Positions 8,043 to 15,365 of a stretch of 64,000 bases of DNA are shown here, in pieces. The notes beneath the pieces are model-generated. The model saw nothing but the letters and a program-made list of their open reading frames with translations. It was not told where the DNA came from and searched no databases. Numbering within the stretch: the first letter of the stretch is position 1; every line of letters begins with the position of its first letter. This DNA comes from Clostridium sp. chh4-2 (GTDB lineage Bacteria > Bacillota > Clostridia > Lachnospirales > Lachnospiraceae), in NCBI RefSeq assembly GCF_002899675.1, contig NZ_PKUU01000014.1:62001-126000 (forward strand). Reading direction: 5' to 3'. The position numbers and the translations under genes were made by a program.

Positions 8043-9069
8043 ATGGTTTGAAGAAGTGGATAAGGCAAAACCCAACGTTGTCAGCAGCCGTGTCAGGCTT
8101 GCAAGAAACTGGGATGAATATGCATTTCCCCAGAAACTTTCCGCAAAACAGAGCCAGGAGATGATCCGGCGTTTGGAATACGGCCTTAGAGATTTAAGCG
8201 AATTAAATGGGAAAACTTATGAATACAGCGATCTGGAAGAGCTCAGCGAATTGGATCGGCGGGCCCTTAGGGAACGCCGCGTGCTGAATTCCTCAGTGGT
8301 GTCTAAAAAAGAGCCGGTGGGGATCATAATATCGCAGGAAGAGGATATCTGCCTGATCTTAAACGGCGATGACCACATCCGCCTTCAAGTGCTGAAGCCG
8401 GGACTTCACCTGGAAGAAGCCTGGAAAGAGGCGGATCAGGCGGACGACTACATCAACTCCAGGTTTCATTATGCATTTGATGAAAAGTACGGCTATCTCA
8501 CTTCCTTCCCTACCAATGTGGGCACAGGAATGAGGGCTTCTGTAATCATCCATCTGCCGACCCTGTCCATGGGCAAAAAATTCCAGGCGTTAATCAGCGA
8601 TCTGAGCCGGTTTGGCGTCAGCATTAAAGGCGTTTACGGAGAAGGCAGGGAGAATTACGGTGCTCTGTTTGAGATTTCCAATCAGAAGACCTTGGGCCTT
8701 ACGGAAAAGGAGATCGTTGACCTGGTCGGCAAAGCTGCGGTACAGCTGAATAACCAGGAAACCCAGGTAAGGCAGATGGCGCTAAAAAATCACCGCTTAG
8801 AGCGGGAAGACGAGGCATATAAATCCTATGGAGTGTTAAAATATGCCAGAAGGCTGTCAGGACGGGATGCCATGACATTTCTGTCTCAGCTGCTGGCCGG
8901 AATTGCGGACGGCCTGATTAAAACCAATGAAGAGTGCTCGATTTACCGGCTGATGCTGGGAATCCAGCCGGCTAATTTACAGAAGCTGTCAGACAGACCG
9001 CTGGATAAGCAGGAATTAGATGTGGCAAGAGCTGCCTATCTGCGAAGAGAATTACCTGACATTCTATAA
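8035..9069 (+). CDS. mcsB: McsB-family protein arginine kinase with substituted active-site residues
   Basis: This is a 344-residue ATP:guanido phosphotransferase-family protein in the correct operon position between mcsA and clpC. The SSRVRLARN motif, the PTNVGTGMRAS loop and the YGEGRENYGALFEISNQ block identify it. Several residues known to matter in B. subtilis McsB are changed. The NEEDH motif carrying the catalytic glutamates reads NGDDH (residues 110-114), the active-site cysteine of TSCPTNVGTG is Phe158, and the phosphoarginine-sensing RDXXRA motif is LDVARA (328-333). The Glu in YGEG is kept. Family and context are certain. Whether it still phosphorylates arginine is doubtful and needs a comparison with close relatives. 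Confidence 0.9.
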   Translation: MAKWFEEVDKAKPNVVSSRVRLARNWDEYAFPQKLSAKQSQEMIRRLEYGLRDLSELNGKTYEYSDLEELSELDRRALRERRVLNSSVVSKKEPVGIIISQEEDICLILNGDDHIRLQVLKPGLHLEEAWKEADQADDYINSRFHYAFDEKYGYLTSFPTNVGTGMRASVIIHLPTLSMGKKFQALISDLSRFGVSIKGVYGEGRENYGALFEISNQKTLGLTEKEIVDLVGKAAVQLNNQETQVRQMALKNHRLEREDEAYKSYGVLKYARRLSGRDAMTFLSQLLAGIADGLIKTNEECSIYRLMLGIQPANLQKLSDRPLDKQELDVARAAYLRRELPDIL

Positions 9070-9084
9070 AGGAGGACACAAATT

Positions 9085-11547
9085 ATGATAGACCGTTTTA
9101 CAGCGAAAGCAAGGGAAGCAATCACCCTTGCGGTCGATGCTGCAGAAGAGCTGGGGCATAGTTATATTGGAACCGAGCACCTGCTGATCGGCCTGATGCA
9201 GGAAGGCAGCGGAGTGGCGGCCAAAGTACTGGAATCAAACAACGTAAAAGAAGAGAAAGTAATCGAACTGGTCAGCCAGCTGATCGCACCCAACAATATG
9301 GTGCGCATGGAAGAGCAGAATGGATATACGCCCAGCGCAAGACGGGTGATTGAAAACAGCTATAGGGAGGCGGTACGCTTTAAAGCGCCTTTAATCGGAA
9401 CCGAACATCTTCTGATCGCCATGATCCGTGAGAATGACTGCGTGGCTTCCAGACTTTTAAACACCATGGGCGTGAATATCCAGAAGATCTATATTGACGT
9501 ATTGTCCGCCATGGGAGAAGATGCCCCGGCCAATAAAGAAGAGCTTCAAAGCAGCAGAAGCGCGAAAGGCAAGTCCAGCACGCCTGTGCTCAACAGCTAC
9601 AGCAGAGATTTAACTGAGCTTGCCAGAGAAGGAAAACTGGACCCTGTGATCGGACGGGAACCGGAGATTCAGAGGGTGGTGCAGATACTAAGCCGCCGTA
9701 CTAAGAACAATCCTTGTCTGATCGGAGAACCTGGAGTAGGTAAGACTGCCGTGGTGGAAGGTCTGGCACAGATGATTGCCGGAGGAGACGTTCCGGAAAC
9801 CATTGCCGATAAGCGGGTGGTTACCCTGGATTTATCAGGAATGGTGGCCGGTTCCAAGTACCGTGGTGAATTTGAAGAGAGAATCAAGAAAGTATTGAGT
9901 GAAGTGACGGAAGACGGCCGGGTGCTTTTATTTATCGATGAGATTCATACGATCATCGGGGCCGGCGGGGCGGAAGGCGCCATTGACGCGTCCAACATTT
10001 TGAAACCGTCCCTGGCGAGAGGAGAGATCCAGCTGATCGGCGCCACAACCATTGAAGAATACAGAAAATACATTGAAAAAGATGCAGCGCTAGAACGCCG
10101 TTTCCAGCCGGTAACCGTAGAAGAACCGACGGAAGAACAGACATTTGAGATTCTGAAAGGCTTGAGAGGCCGCTATGAAGACCACCATAAGGTAAAGATT
10201 ACGGATGAGGCCCTCCAGGCCGCAGTGAAGCTGTCGGCCCGCTATATCAACGACCGTTTCCTTCCGGATAAGGCGATCGATTTGATCGATGAGGCGTCTT
10301 CAAAGATCCGATTGACCAATTTTATCGAACCGGAAGATATTAAAGCGTTGGAAAAGGACATTGAAGTCTTAGAAAAGCAGAAGGAAGAAGCCATCAAGGC
10401 CGAAGCCTATGAAAAAGCAGGTGATATTAAGAAAAAGCAGGAGAAAAAGAGGGAAAAGATCGAAAAGCTCCGCGCCAAATGGCAGAAGGAAAAGACCACC
10501 AGAACCCTGACAGTAGGTGAGAACGAGATTGCTGACGTCGTATCCGGCTGGACGAAGATTCCCGTAAGAAAACTGGAAGAGGAAGAGTCGGAGCGCCTGA
10601 AAAAACTGGAATCCATTCTCCATCAGAGGGTCGTGGGACAGGAAGAGGCGGTCACCGCCATATCAAAGGCCATCAGAAGAGGCCGTGTGGGCTTGAAAGA
10701 TCCGAAACGCCCTATTGGTTCCTTCCTGTTCTTAGGACCTACGGGAGTGGGCAAAACAGAGCTTACAAAAGCGCTTGCAGAGGCCATGTTCGGCACGGAG
10801 AACTCCCTGATCCGGGTGGATATGTCCGAATATATGGAAAAGCACAGCGTTTCCAAGATGATCGGCTCCCCGCCAGGATATGTGGGATATGAAGAGGGCG
10901 GACAATTAAGCGAACGCGTCCGCAGAAACCCGTATTCCGTAATTCTGTTCGACGAGGTGGAAAAAGCCCATCCGGATGTATTTAACATCCTTTTGCAGGT
11001 CCTGGACGACGGCCATATCACGGACGCACAGGGACGCAAAATTGATTTCAAAAACACGATCCTGATCATGACCTCCAACGCCGGGGCTGAAAACATCATC
11101 TCACCGAAGCGGCTGGGATTCGGTTCCGCTTCCGATGAGAATGAAAAGTATAAGTTTATGAAAGACCGGGTTATGGAAGAGGTGAAGAGGATCTTCAAAC
11201 CGGAATTTTTAAACAGAATTGATGATATTATCGTATTCCATCCATTAAATAAGGATCACATGAAGGAGATCGTATCCATCATGCTGGGAAGCATCATGAA
11301 GCGGACAAAGCAGCAGATGAGCATCGAATTACAAGTTACGGATCAGGCTAAGGAATTCCTAATCGATAAAGGTTATGATGAGAAATACGGCGCAAGGCCT
11401 CTGCGCAGGACGATTCAGAACCAGTTAGAGGATAAACTGGCAGAAGAGATTCTGGATGGAAATGTTAAAGCAGGGGATACGGTTCTGGTAGATAAGGATG
11501 AGGAAAACGGATTGAAATTTTCGACTCAGGTCTTGATAAATCACTAG
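9085..11547 (+). CDS. clpC: ClpC, Hsp100 unfoldase of the ClpCP protease
   Basis: This 820-residue AAA+ unfoldase has a double Clp-N domain (from [20 protein letters not shown]), a first ATPase module ([13 protein letters not shown]), a middle coiled-coil/UVR segment around residues 410-480 (lysine- and glutamate-rich), and a second ATPase module ([15 protein letters not shown]) with the LGF loop (RLGFG) expected to dock ClpP. It degrades misfolded or marked proteins together with ClpP, which is not in this window. It lies 15 bases after mcsB with a GGAGG site, in the same operon. Confidence 0.97.
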   Translation: MIDRFTAKAREAITLAVDAAEELGHSYIGTEHLLIGLMQEGSGVAAKVLESNNVKEEKVIELVSQLIAPNNMVRMEEQNGYTPSARRVIENSYREAVRFKAPLIGTEHLLIAMIRENDCVASRLLNTMGVNIQKIYIDVLSAMGEDAPANKEELQSSRSAKGKSSTPVLNSYSRDLTELAREGKLDPVIGREPEIQRVVQILSRRTKNNPCLIGEPGVGKTAVVEGLAQMIAGGDVPETIADKRVVTLDLSGMVAGSKYRGEFEERIKKVLSEVTEDGRVLLFIDEIHTIIGAGGAEGAIDASNILKPSLARGEIQLIGATTIEEYRKYIEKDAALERRFQPVTVEEPTEEQTFEILKGLRGRYEDHHKVKITDEALQAAVKLSARYINDRFLPDKAIDLIDEASSKIRLTNFIEPEDIKALEKDIEVLEKQKEEAIKAEAYEKAGDIKKKQEKKREKIEKLRAKWQKEKTTRTLTVGENEIADVVSGWTKIPVRKLEEEESERLKKLESILHQRVVGQEEAVTAISKAIRRGRVGLKDPKRPIGSFLFLGPTGVGKTELTKALAEAMFGTENSLIRVDMSEYMEKHSVSKMIGSPPGYVGYEEGGQLSERVRRNPYSVILFDEVEKAHPDVFNILLQVLDDGHITDAQGRKIDFKNTILIMTSNAGAENIISPKRLGFGSASDENEKYKFMKDRVMEEVKRIFKPEFLNRIDDIIVFHPLNKDHMKEIVSIMLGSIMKRTKQQMSIELQVTDQAKEFLIDKGYDEKYGARPLRRTIQNQLEDKLAEEILDGNVKAGDTVLVDKDEENGLKFSTQVLINH

Positions 11548-11673
11548 CCAAGAGAAGGCGTATGATGTATACTATAGATACGCCGATGGGTGTTGACAGC
11601 GGCTGGGATTTTCATTCCGGCCGCTAAAAAGAGGAAGATAAGTAATAGAAAAGAATACCAGGAGGGCAAACAC

Positions 11674-12087
11674 ATGCCAGTAATCGAAGAATTAATCCGT
11701 ACAGGAGAAAACGGAACGATCAGTTTTGGAAACTACAAGCTGGAGAAAAAGACCAAAGTTGAGGATTATGATTTTCATGGTGATTTATATAAAGTAAAAA
11801 CTTTCTATGAGATAACCAAACTGGAACGTAATGGAATATTTGTATATGAATCAGTGCCGGGAACCACAGTGGAAGATTTTGAAGTGACCGACGACGGCGT
11901 TACATTTAAAGTGGAAGGCAACAAAGACGCCCAGTTAACGGTTCAGCTGGATGACGATACGGAATATGAAGTTTACGTAGATGATGTGATTGTTGGCGGA
12001 ATGAAAACCAATATGAGCGGTAAGCTGGTTGCCAGCGTAGAACTGGAAGAGGGAATCGCGGCCAGTGTTAAGATTGTAAAACGTTAG
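11674..12087 (+). CDS. Small conserved acidic protein, function unknown
   Basis: This is a 137-residue soluble protein of mostly beta-strand character, rich in Asp and Glu (for example VEDFEVTDDGVTFKVEG and QLDDDTEYEVYVDDV). The ATG at 11674 has CAGGAGGG at the right distance; the in-frame ATG at 11590 would add residues read through a leader. It has no signal peptide, membrane helix or catalytic motif. It is followed by its own terminator, so it is probably a single-gene unit between clpC and radA. I cannot name a function. Confidence 0.75.
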   Translation: MPVIEELIRTGENGTISFGNYKLEKKTKVEDYDFHGDLYKVKTFYEITKLERNGIFVYESVPGTTVEDFEVTDDGVTFKVEGNKDAQLTVQLDDDTEYEVYVDDVIVGGMKTNMSGKLVASVELEEGIAASVKIVKR

Positions 12088-12101
12088 TTTGTGATAGGAC
12101 A

Positions 12102-12130
12102 GGGGGCGCTGCATTGCAGCGGCCCCTTTT
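12102..12130 (+). terminator. Rho-independent terminator
   Basis: A GC-rich stem of GGGGGCGCTGC with GCAGCGGCCCC is followed by TTTT. It ends the gene at 11674-12087. Confidence 0.8.
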
Positions 12131-12173
12131 AAAGTAGATGATGCTTTTTTGAGCGGAAGATCAGGAGGAAATT

Positions 12174-13532
12174 ATGGCAAAAGCGAAGATAACCGCTTTT
12201 TTCTGCAAAGAATGCGGCTATGAATCAAGCAAATGGATGGGTCAGTGTCCGGCCTGTAAAGAATGGAATACGTTGGTGGAAGAACCGGTTGCAAAAAAGG
12301 AAACCGCTTCCAGAAGCAAAGGCCTGCTTAAAACAAAGCCGGTTCTGATAGATGAGATATCTCTGGAAGAAAAGGACCGGATTCCCACCGGATTCAAAGA
12401 ACTGGACCGTGTGCTCGGGGACGGAATTGTCGCAGGCTCCCTGGTGCTGGTGGGCGGCGATCCCGGAATCGGAAAATCCACTCTTTTGCTGCAGGTGTGC
12501 AGAAATCTGGCTGCTTCAAACAATAAGATTTTATACATATCCGGCGAGGAATCCTTAAAGCAGATCAAGATGAGAGCGGCCAGAATCGGCGGAATTACGG
12601 GAGAGCTGCTGTTCCAGTGTGAGACAAACCTGGAAAACATAGAAGAGACGATAAAGGAAGTAAAGCCGGATGTGGTTGTCATCGACTCTATCCAGACGAT
12701 GTTCAGCGAAGCGGTCACGGCCGCCCCCGGAAGCGTAAGCCAGGTAAGGGAATCCACCAATTTGCTGATGCAGATCGGAAAAAGCATGGGAATTGCAATT
12801 TTTATCGTAGGCCATGTGACCAAAGAAGGCGTTGTAGCAGGGCCGAGAGTGCTGGAGCATATGGTGGATACGGTGTTGTACTTTGAAGGGGAAAGAAACG
12901 CATCCTACCGCATTTTAAGAGGGGTTAAAAACCGTTTTGGCTCCACCAATGAAATCGGTGTTTTTGAAATGCAGGAAAGCGGTTTGGCTGAGGTAGAGAA
13001 TCCGTCGGAATTCATGCTGAACGGACGCCCCCAGGGCGCTTCCGGCGCTGTAGTAGCCTGCTCCTTAGAAGGCACCAGGCCCATTCTTTTGGAAGTGCAG
13101 GCGCTGGTGACAGAAACCAGCTTTAATATGCCGAGAAGAACCGCAGCTGGTACGGATTACAACCGGGTGAACCTGCTGATGGCTGTGCTGGAAAAACGGT
13201 GTCACTACCAGATGGGCCATATGGACGCTTATATCAACATAGCAGGCGGCATGAAGATGAATGAGCCTGCAATCGACTTAGCCATCGTCATGGCTCTTGT
13301 TTCAAGCTATAAGGACAGACCGTTAGACAGCAAAACCATTGTTTTTGGAGAGGTAGGGCTGTCAGGAGAAGTGAGGGCGGTGTCCATGGCGGAACAGAGG
13401 GTGAATGAAGCCGTCAAGCTGGGATTTGAGACCTGTATCCTGCCTCAGGTGTGCTTGGATAAGATGAAGAAAAAAGGCAAGATTAATTTGCTGGGGGTCA
13501 GCAGCGTGAGAGAGGCCATGGAGCTGTTTTAA
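12174..13532 (+). CDS. radA: RadA, DNA repair/recombination ATPase
   Basis: This 452-residue protein has the full RadA layout. There is an N-terminal four-cysteine zinc finger (CKECGYESSKWMGQCPACKEW spaced over residues 10-30), a RecA-like ATPase with GGDPGIGKST, the RadA-specific KNRFGSTNE motif and a C-terminal Lon-like domain (MGHMDAYINIAGG, VFGEVGLSGEVRAV). RadA drives branch migration and recombinational repair. The start has AGGAGG. It often neighbours clpC in Firmicutes. A LexA-controlled promoter follows downstream but points to the next operon. Confidence 0.97.
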   Translation: MAKAKITAFFCKECGYESSKWMGQCPACKEWNTLVEEPVAKKETASRSKGLLKTKPVLIDEISLEEKDRIPTGFKELDRVLGDGIVAGSLVLVGGDPGIGKSTLLLQVCRNLAASNNKILYISGEESLKQIKMRAARIGGITGELLFQCETNLENIEETIKEVKPDVVVIDSIQTMFSEAVTAAPGSVSQVRESTNLLMQIGKSMGIAIFIVGHVTKEGVVAGPRVLEHMVDTVLYFEGERNASYRILRGVKNRFGSTNEIGVFEMQESGLAEVENPSEFMLNGRPQGASGAVVACSLEGTRPILLEVQALVTETSFNMPRRTAAGTDYNRVNLLMAVLEKRCHYQMGHMDAYINIAGGMKMNEPAIDLAIVMALVSSYKDRPLDSKTIVFGEVGLSGEVRAVSMAEQRVNEAVKLGFETCILPQVCLDKMKKKGKINLLGVSSVREAMELF

Positions 13533-13535
13533 AGT

Positions 13536-13581
13536 AAAACGTGAAGGCATTTTGAAAAATGCCTTGAGGATTGATGTAAAA
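13536..13581 (+). repeat. Dispersed 43-bp palindromic repeat, copy A
   Basis: GTAAA-N3-TGAAGGCATTT, a 4-base loop and AAATGCCTT (13544-13565) are followed by GAGGATTGATGTAAA. The same plan occurs in three degenerate tandem copies at 18088-18228 and in a perfect hairpin at 48431-48466. Here it lies 4 bases behind the radA stop and may serve as a weak terminator, although no clear T run follows. Confidence 0.6.
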
Positions 13582-13697
13582 AATCATGCAAATAGATTGT
13601 TGCCAGACTAGAGAAATACTGGTTTCAGCGTGTCAGATTCTGCGTAGATATTCGCACTGGCGCTGGAAGCAGTATTTTTTTAATTTGAAAAAACGAG

Positions 13698-13767
13698 CGA
13701 ACAAATGTTCTTGACAGAAAAAGCAGGTGGTGTTACTATTAAATAAGAAATAGACGAACGTATGTTC
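13698..13767 (+). promoter_or_regulatory. LexA-controlled (SOS) promoter with two LexA boxes
   Basis: Box 1 GAACAAATGTTC (13699-13710) directly abuts the -35 TTGACA (13711-13716). A 17-base spacer leads to the -10 TACTAT (13734-13739). Box 2 GAACGTATGTTC (13756-13767) lies near the start of transcription. Both boxes are perfect GAAC-N4-GTTC palindromes, the Firmicute LexA (DinR) consensus, and their placement would block RNA polymerase. The promoter drives the two small genes at 13899 and 14076. Confidence 0.88.
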
Positions 13768-13898
13768 TGAAAATATTGATTAATTAAAAAATAAAGCCAT
13801 AGAAAACTGTAGTTTATGGTTTTGAGAATGCGGAAAGCATAAGAGAAAGCAGGCACAATCAGGAAATAAAAATCGCATAAGACGGTGATAAGGAGTTT

Positions 13899-14060
13899 AT
13901 GAGGACGCTAAAGGAGTATATAAAGGTTAAAGCCAGTCAAAACAGATCGGAAGGGTATGAGAATCCCTTAGATCTATTCCGATACGATGGGAGATCATGT
14001 GACGCGGAAATCAGCTTGGAGACTGCGGCTAAGATCTACAGTCCATATTATATAGAATGA
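13899..14060 (+). CDS. SOS-controlled 53-residue protein
   Basis: This is a short reading frame beginning MRTLKEYIKVKAS and ending in SPYYIE, with an AAGGAG site 5 bases before the ATG. It is the first gene after the LexA-controlled promoter and lies 15 bases before the next small gene, which supports it being real. The protein is hydrophilic with a lysine-rich N-terminal helix and one cysteine. I recognise no family. By analogy, small SOS proteins can be division inhibitors, polymerase accessory factors or toxins, but nothing here allows a choice. Confidence 0.6.
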   Translation: MRTLKEYIKVKASQNRSEGYENPLDLFRYDGRSCDAEISLETAAKIYSPYYIE

Positions 14061-14075
14061 GCAGGAGTTGATAGG

Positions 14076-14327
14076 ATGATGAGAGAATTCGATGATATTA
14101 TAATCTGTGACTGGACTGCATCTGAAGTGGTGAGGGTCTATCAAAGAAGCGGCGGGAATTTTGAACTTGTCAGGAAGACGTTTCAGATAACATCTGTTCA
14201 GTTAAAAAGATTATTAAAACAAGCGGGAATTGAAAGAAAAAGAAATACAGGTCTGAATGAGATGGAGTCTCTGGGATTGAGAAGACAAGATTTTATTTTG
14301 GAAAATCAGAGCAGATTATTCTTATAA
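14076..14327 (+). CDS. SOS-controlled 83-residue protein with a helix-turn-helix-like segment
   Basis: This is the second gene of the LexA-controlled operon, with GCAGGAG upstream of ATGATG. The central part (SEVVRVYQRSGGNFELVRKT, then FQITSVQLKRLLKQAGI) reads as a helical, basic segment resembling a small DNA-binding helix-turn-helix, followed by a charged tail. There is no membrane segment. The family is not recognised. Codon use is like the neighbouring genes. Confidence 0.66.
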   Translation: MMREFDDIIICDWTASEVVRVYQRSGGNFELVRKTFQITSVQLKRLLKQAGIERKRNTGLNEMESLGLRRQDFILENQSRLFL

Positions 14328-14477
14328 ATGCCTTTTTTAGTAAAATTATGGGAGCAGACCGGAGCTAAGGATGCTGGTGCTTTATATTGTTTGAAATTTT
14401 AACAGAATAGGATTTATAAAAAGGTAATCAAAAACAGAGAAATTGATTTGACGGAAGCAGATAAAACAGAGACAAAA

Positions 14478-14521
14478 CAAAAATGCCTGCAACCCTTTAT
14501 AAATAAAGGCTTACAGGCATC
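14478..14521 (-). terminator. Terminator of the tRNA-Trp transcript
   Basis: Read on the minus strand, ATGCCTGTAAGCCTTTA pairs with AAAGGGTTGCAGGCAT and is followed by TTTTTGTTTTG. It lies about 45 bases downstream of the tRNA. Confidence 0.8.
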
Positions 14522-14563
14522 TTCCACACTTTTAGATTGCTACATCTATTCCCATAAAGGAAG

Positions 14564-14634
14564 CAGGGGAAGAGGGGCTCGAACCCCCATTTACGGTTTT
14601 GGAGACCGTTGCTCTACCATTGAACTATTCCCCT
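14564..14634 (-). tRNA. tRNA-Trp (CCA anticodon)
   Basis: On the minus strand the acceptor stem AGGGGAA pairs with TTCCCCT, followed by discriminator G as in bacterial tRNA-Trp. The anticodon stem-loop is ACGGT-CTCCAAA-ACCGT with anticodon CCA, and the T arm is GGGGGTTCGAGCCCC. CCA is not encoded at the 3' end. It is a single-gene unit with its own promoter and terminator. Confidence 0.95.
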
Positions 14635-14665
14635 AAGAGCGATGCGTCATTAACAACGCTTGGTA

Positions 14666-14694
14666 ATAATATCATATTCTGAAAGTATTGTCAA
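14666..14694 (-). promoter_or_regulatory. Promoter of tRNA-Trp
   Basis: On the minus strand TTGACA (14689-14694) and TATTAT (14666-14671) are separated by 17 bases, about 30 bases before the mature tRNA. Confidence 0.78.
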
Positions 14695-14947
14695 TTGTTT
14701 TAAAATATTTTTTAAAAAAAATTTTAAAATCTTGTCATACGGAGATTTATCGAGAATCTAATAGAAATTTTACATAAATTTACCATTTGCCATTTGTAGA
14801 AAAGTGTCACGAAATAAAACGAAAAAGTTAATATTTTTTTACCAATATCACGGTTGAAGAACAAAATGCACAATGACAATTGATATACAATCCATATATG
14901 AGAAAAAATGACTAATAAGTTTAAAAATAATGACGAAGAAATGAAAT

Positions 14948-14976
14948 TTGACAAGATTTGCCAATCATGATATAAA
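14948..14976 (+). promoter_or_regulatory. Promoter of the HPr-like gene
   Basis: TTGACA (14948-14953) and TATAAA (14971-14976) are separated by 17 bases, about 50 bases before the start codon. The AT-rich stretch 14695-14947 between the two divergent promoters holds no gene that I can support. Confidence 0.8.
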
Positions 14977-15025
14977 TAAGCCAACACTTTTAAATCGCAT
15001 TTATTTTAATAAAGGAGTCCTGTTT

Positions 15026-15268
15026 ATGAAACAAAGAAAAATTATGTTGCCAACGATTAAAGATGCAAAGGAATTTGTTGCAGCTGCCTCCAAATGTGAT
15101 TTTGATATTGATGTATACTATAATAGAGTAGTAATTGATGCAAAATCCATCTTGGGCGTATTGAGCTTGGATTTAACCCGGGTTTTGACTGTAGAGTTTA
15201 GCGGAGATAATGAAGCGTTTGAAGAGTTTTTAAATGAAAAGTCAGCTGGTAAAGAGACAGCCGCATAG
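15026..15268 (+). CDS. HPr-like protein lacking the phosphorylatable histidine
   Basis: This 80-residue protein has the HPr fold pattern. AKEFVAAASKCDFDIDVYYN corresponds to the first helix and strand, and DAKSILGVLSLDL corresponds to the regulatory Ser46 region (Ser41 here). The N-terminal loop, which in HPr carries the PTS phosphoryl-acceptor His15 in GIHARPA, reads LPTIKDAKEF, with Thr10 at the histidine position. It therefore cannot take part in PEP-dependent sugar phosphorylation, but it could be a regulatory, Crh-like partner if Ser41 is phosphorylated. The start is set by AAAGGAG. It is monocistronic with promoter and terminator. Confidence 0.87.
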   Translation: MKQRKIMLPTIKDAKEFVAAASKCDFDIDVYYNRVVIDAKSILGVLSLDLTRVLTVEFSGDNEAFEEFLNEKSAGKETAA

Positions 15269-15295
15269 AAATTAGAAAAGCATAAGTGAAAAGAG

Positions 15296-15336
15296 AGCAG
15301 GGATTGTAAACAGAGGGTTACAATTCCTGCTTTTTT
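15296..15336 (+). terminator. Rho-independent terminator
   Basis: AGCAGGGATTGTAA pairs with TTACAATTCCTGCT and runs into TTTTTT. It ends the HPr-like gene. Confidence 0.88.
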
Positions 15337-15365
15337 AGTGTAAAATAATCGGAGGAGAAAATGGG

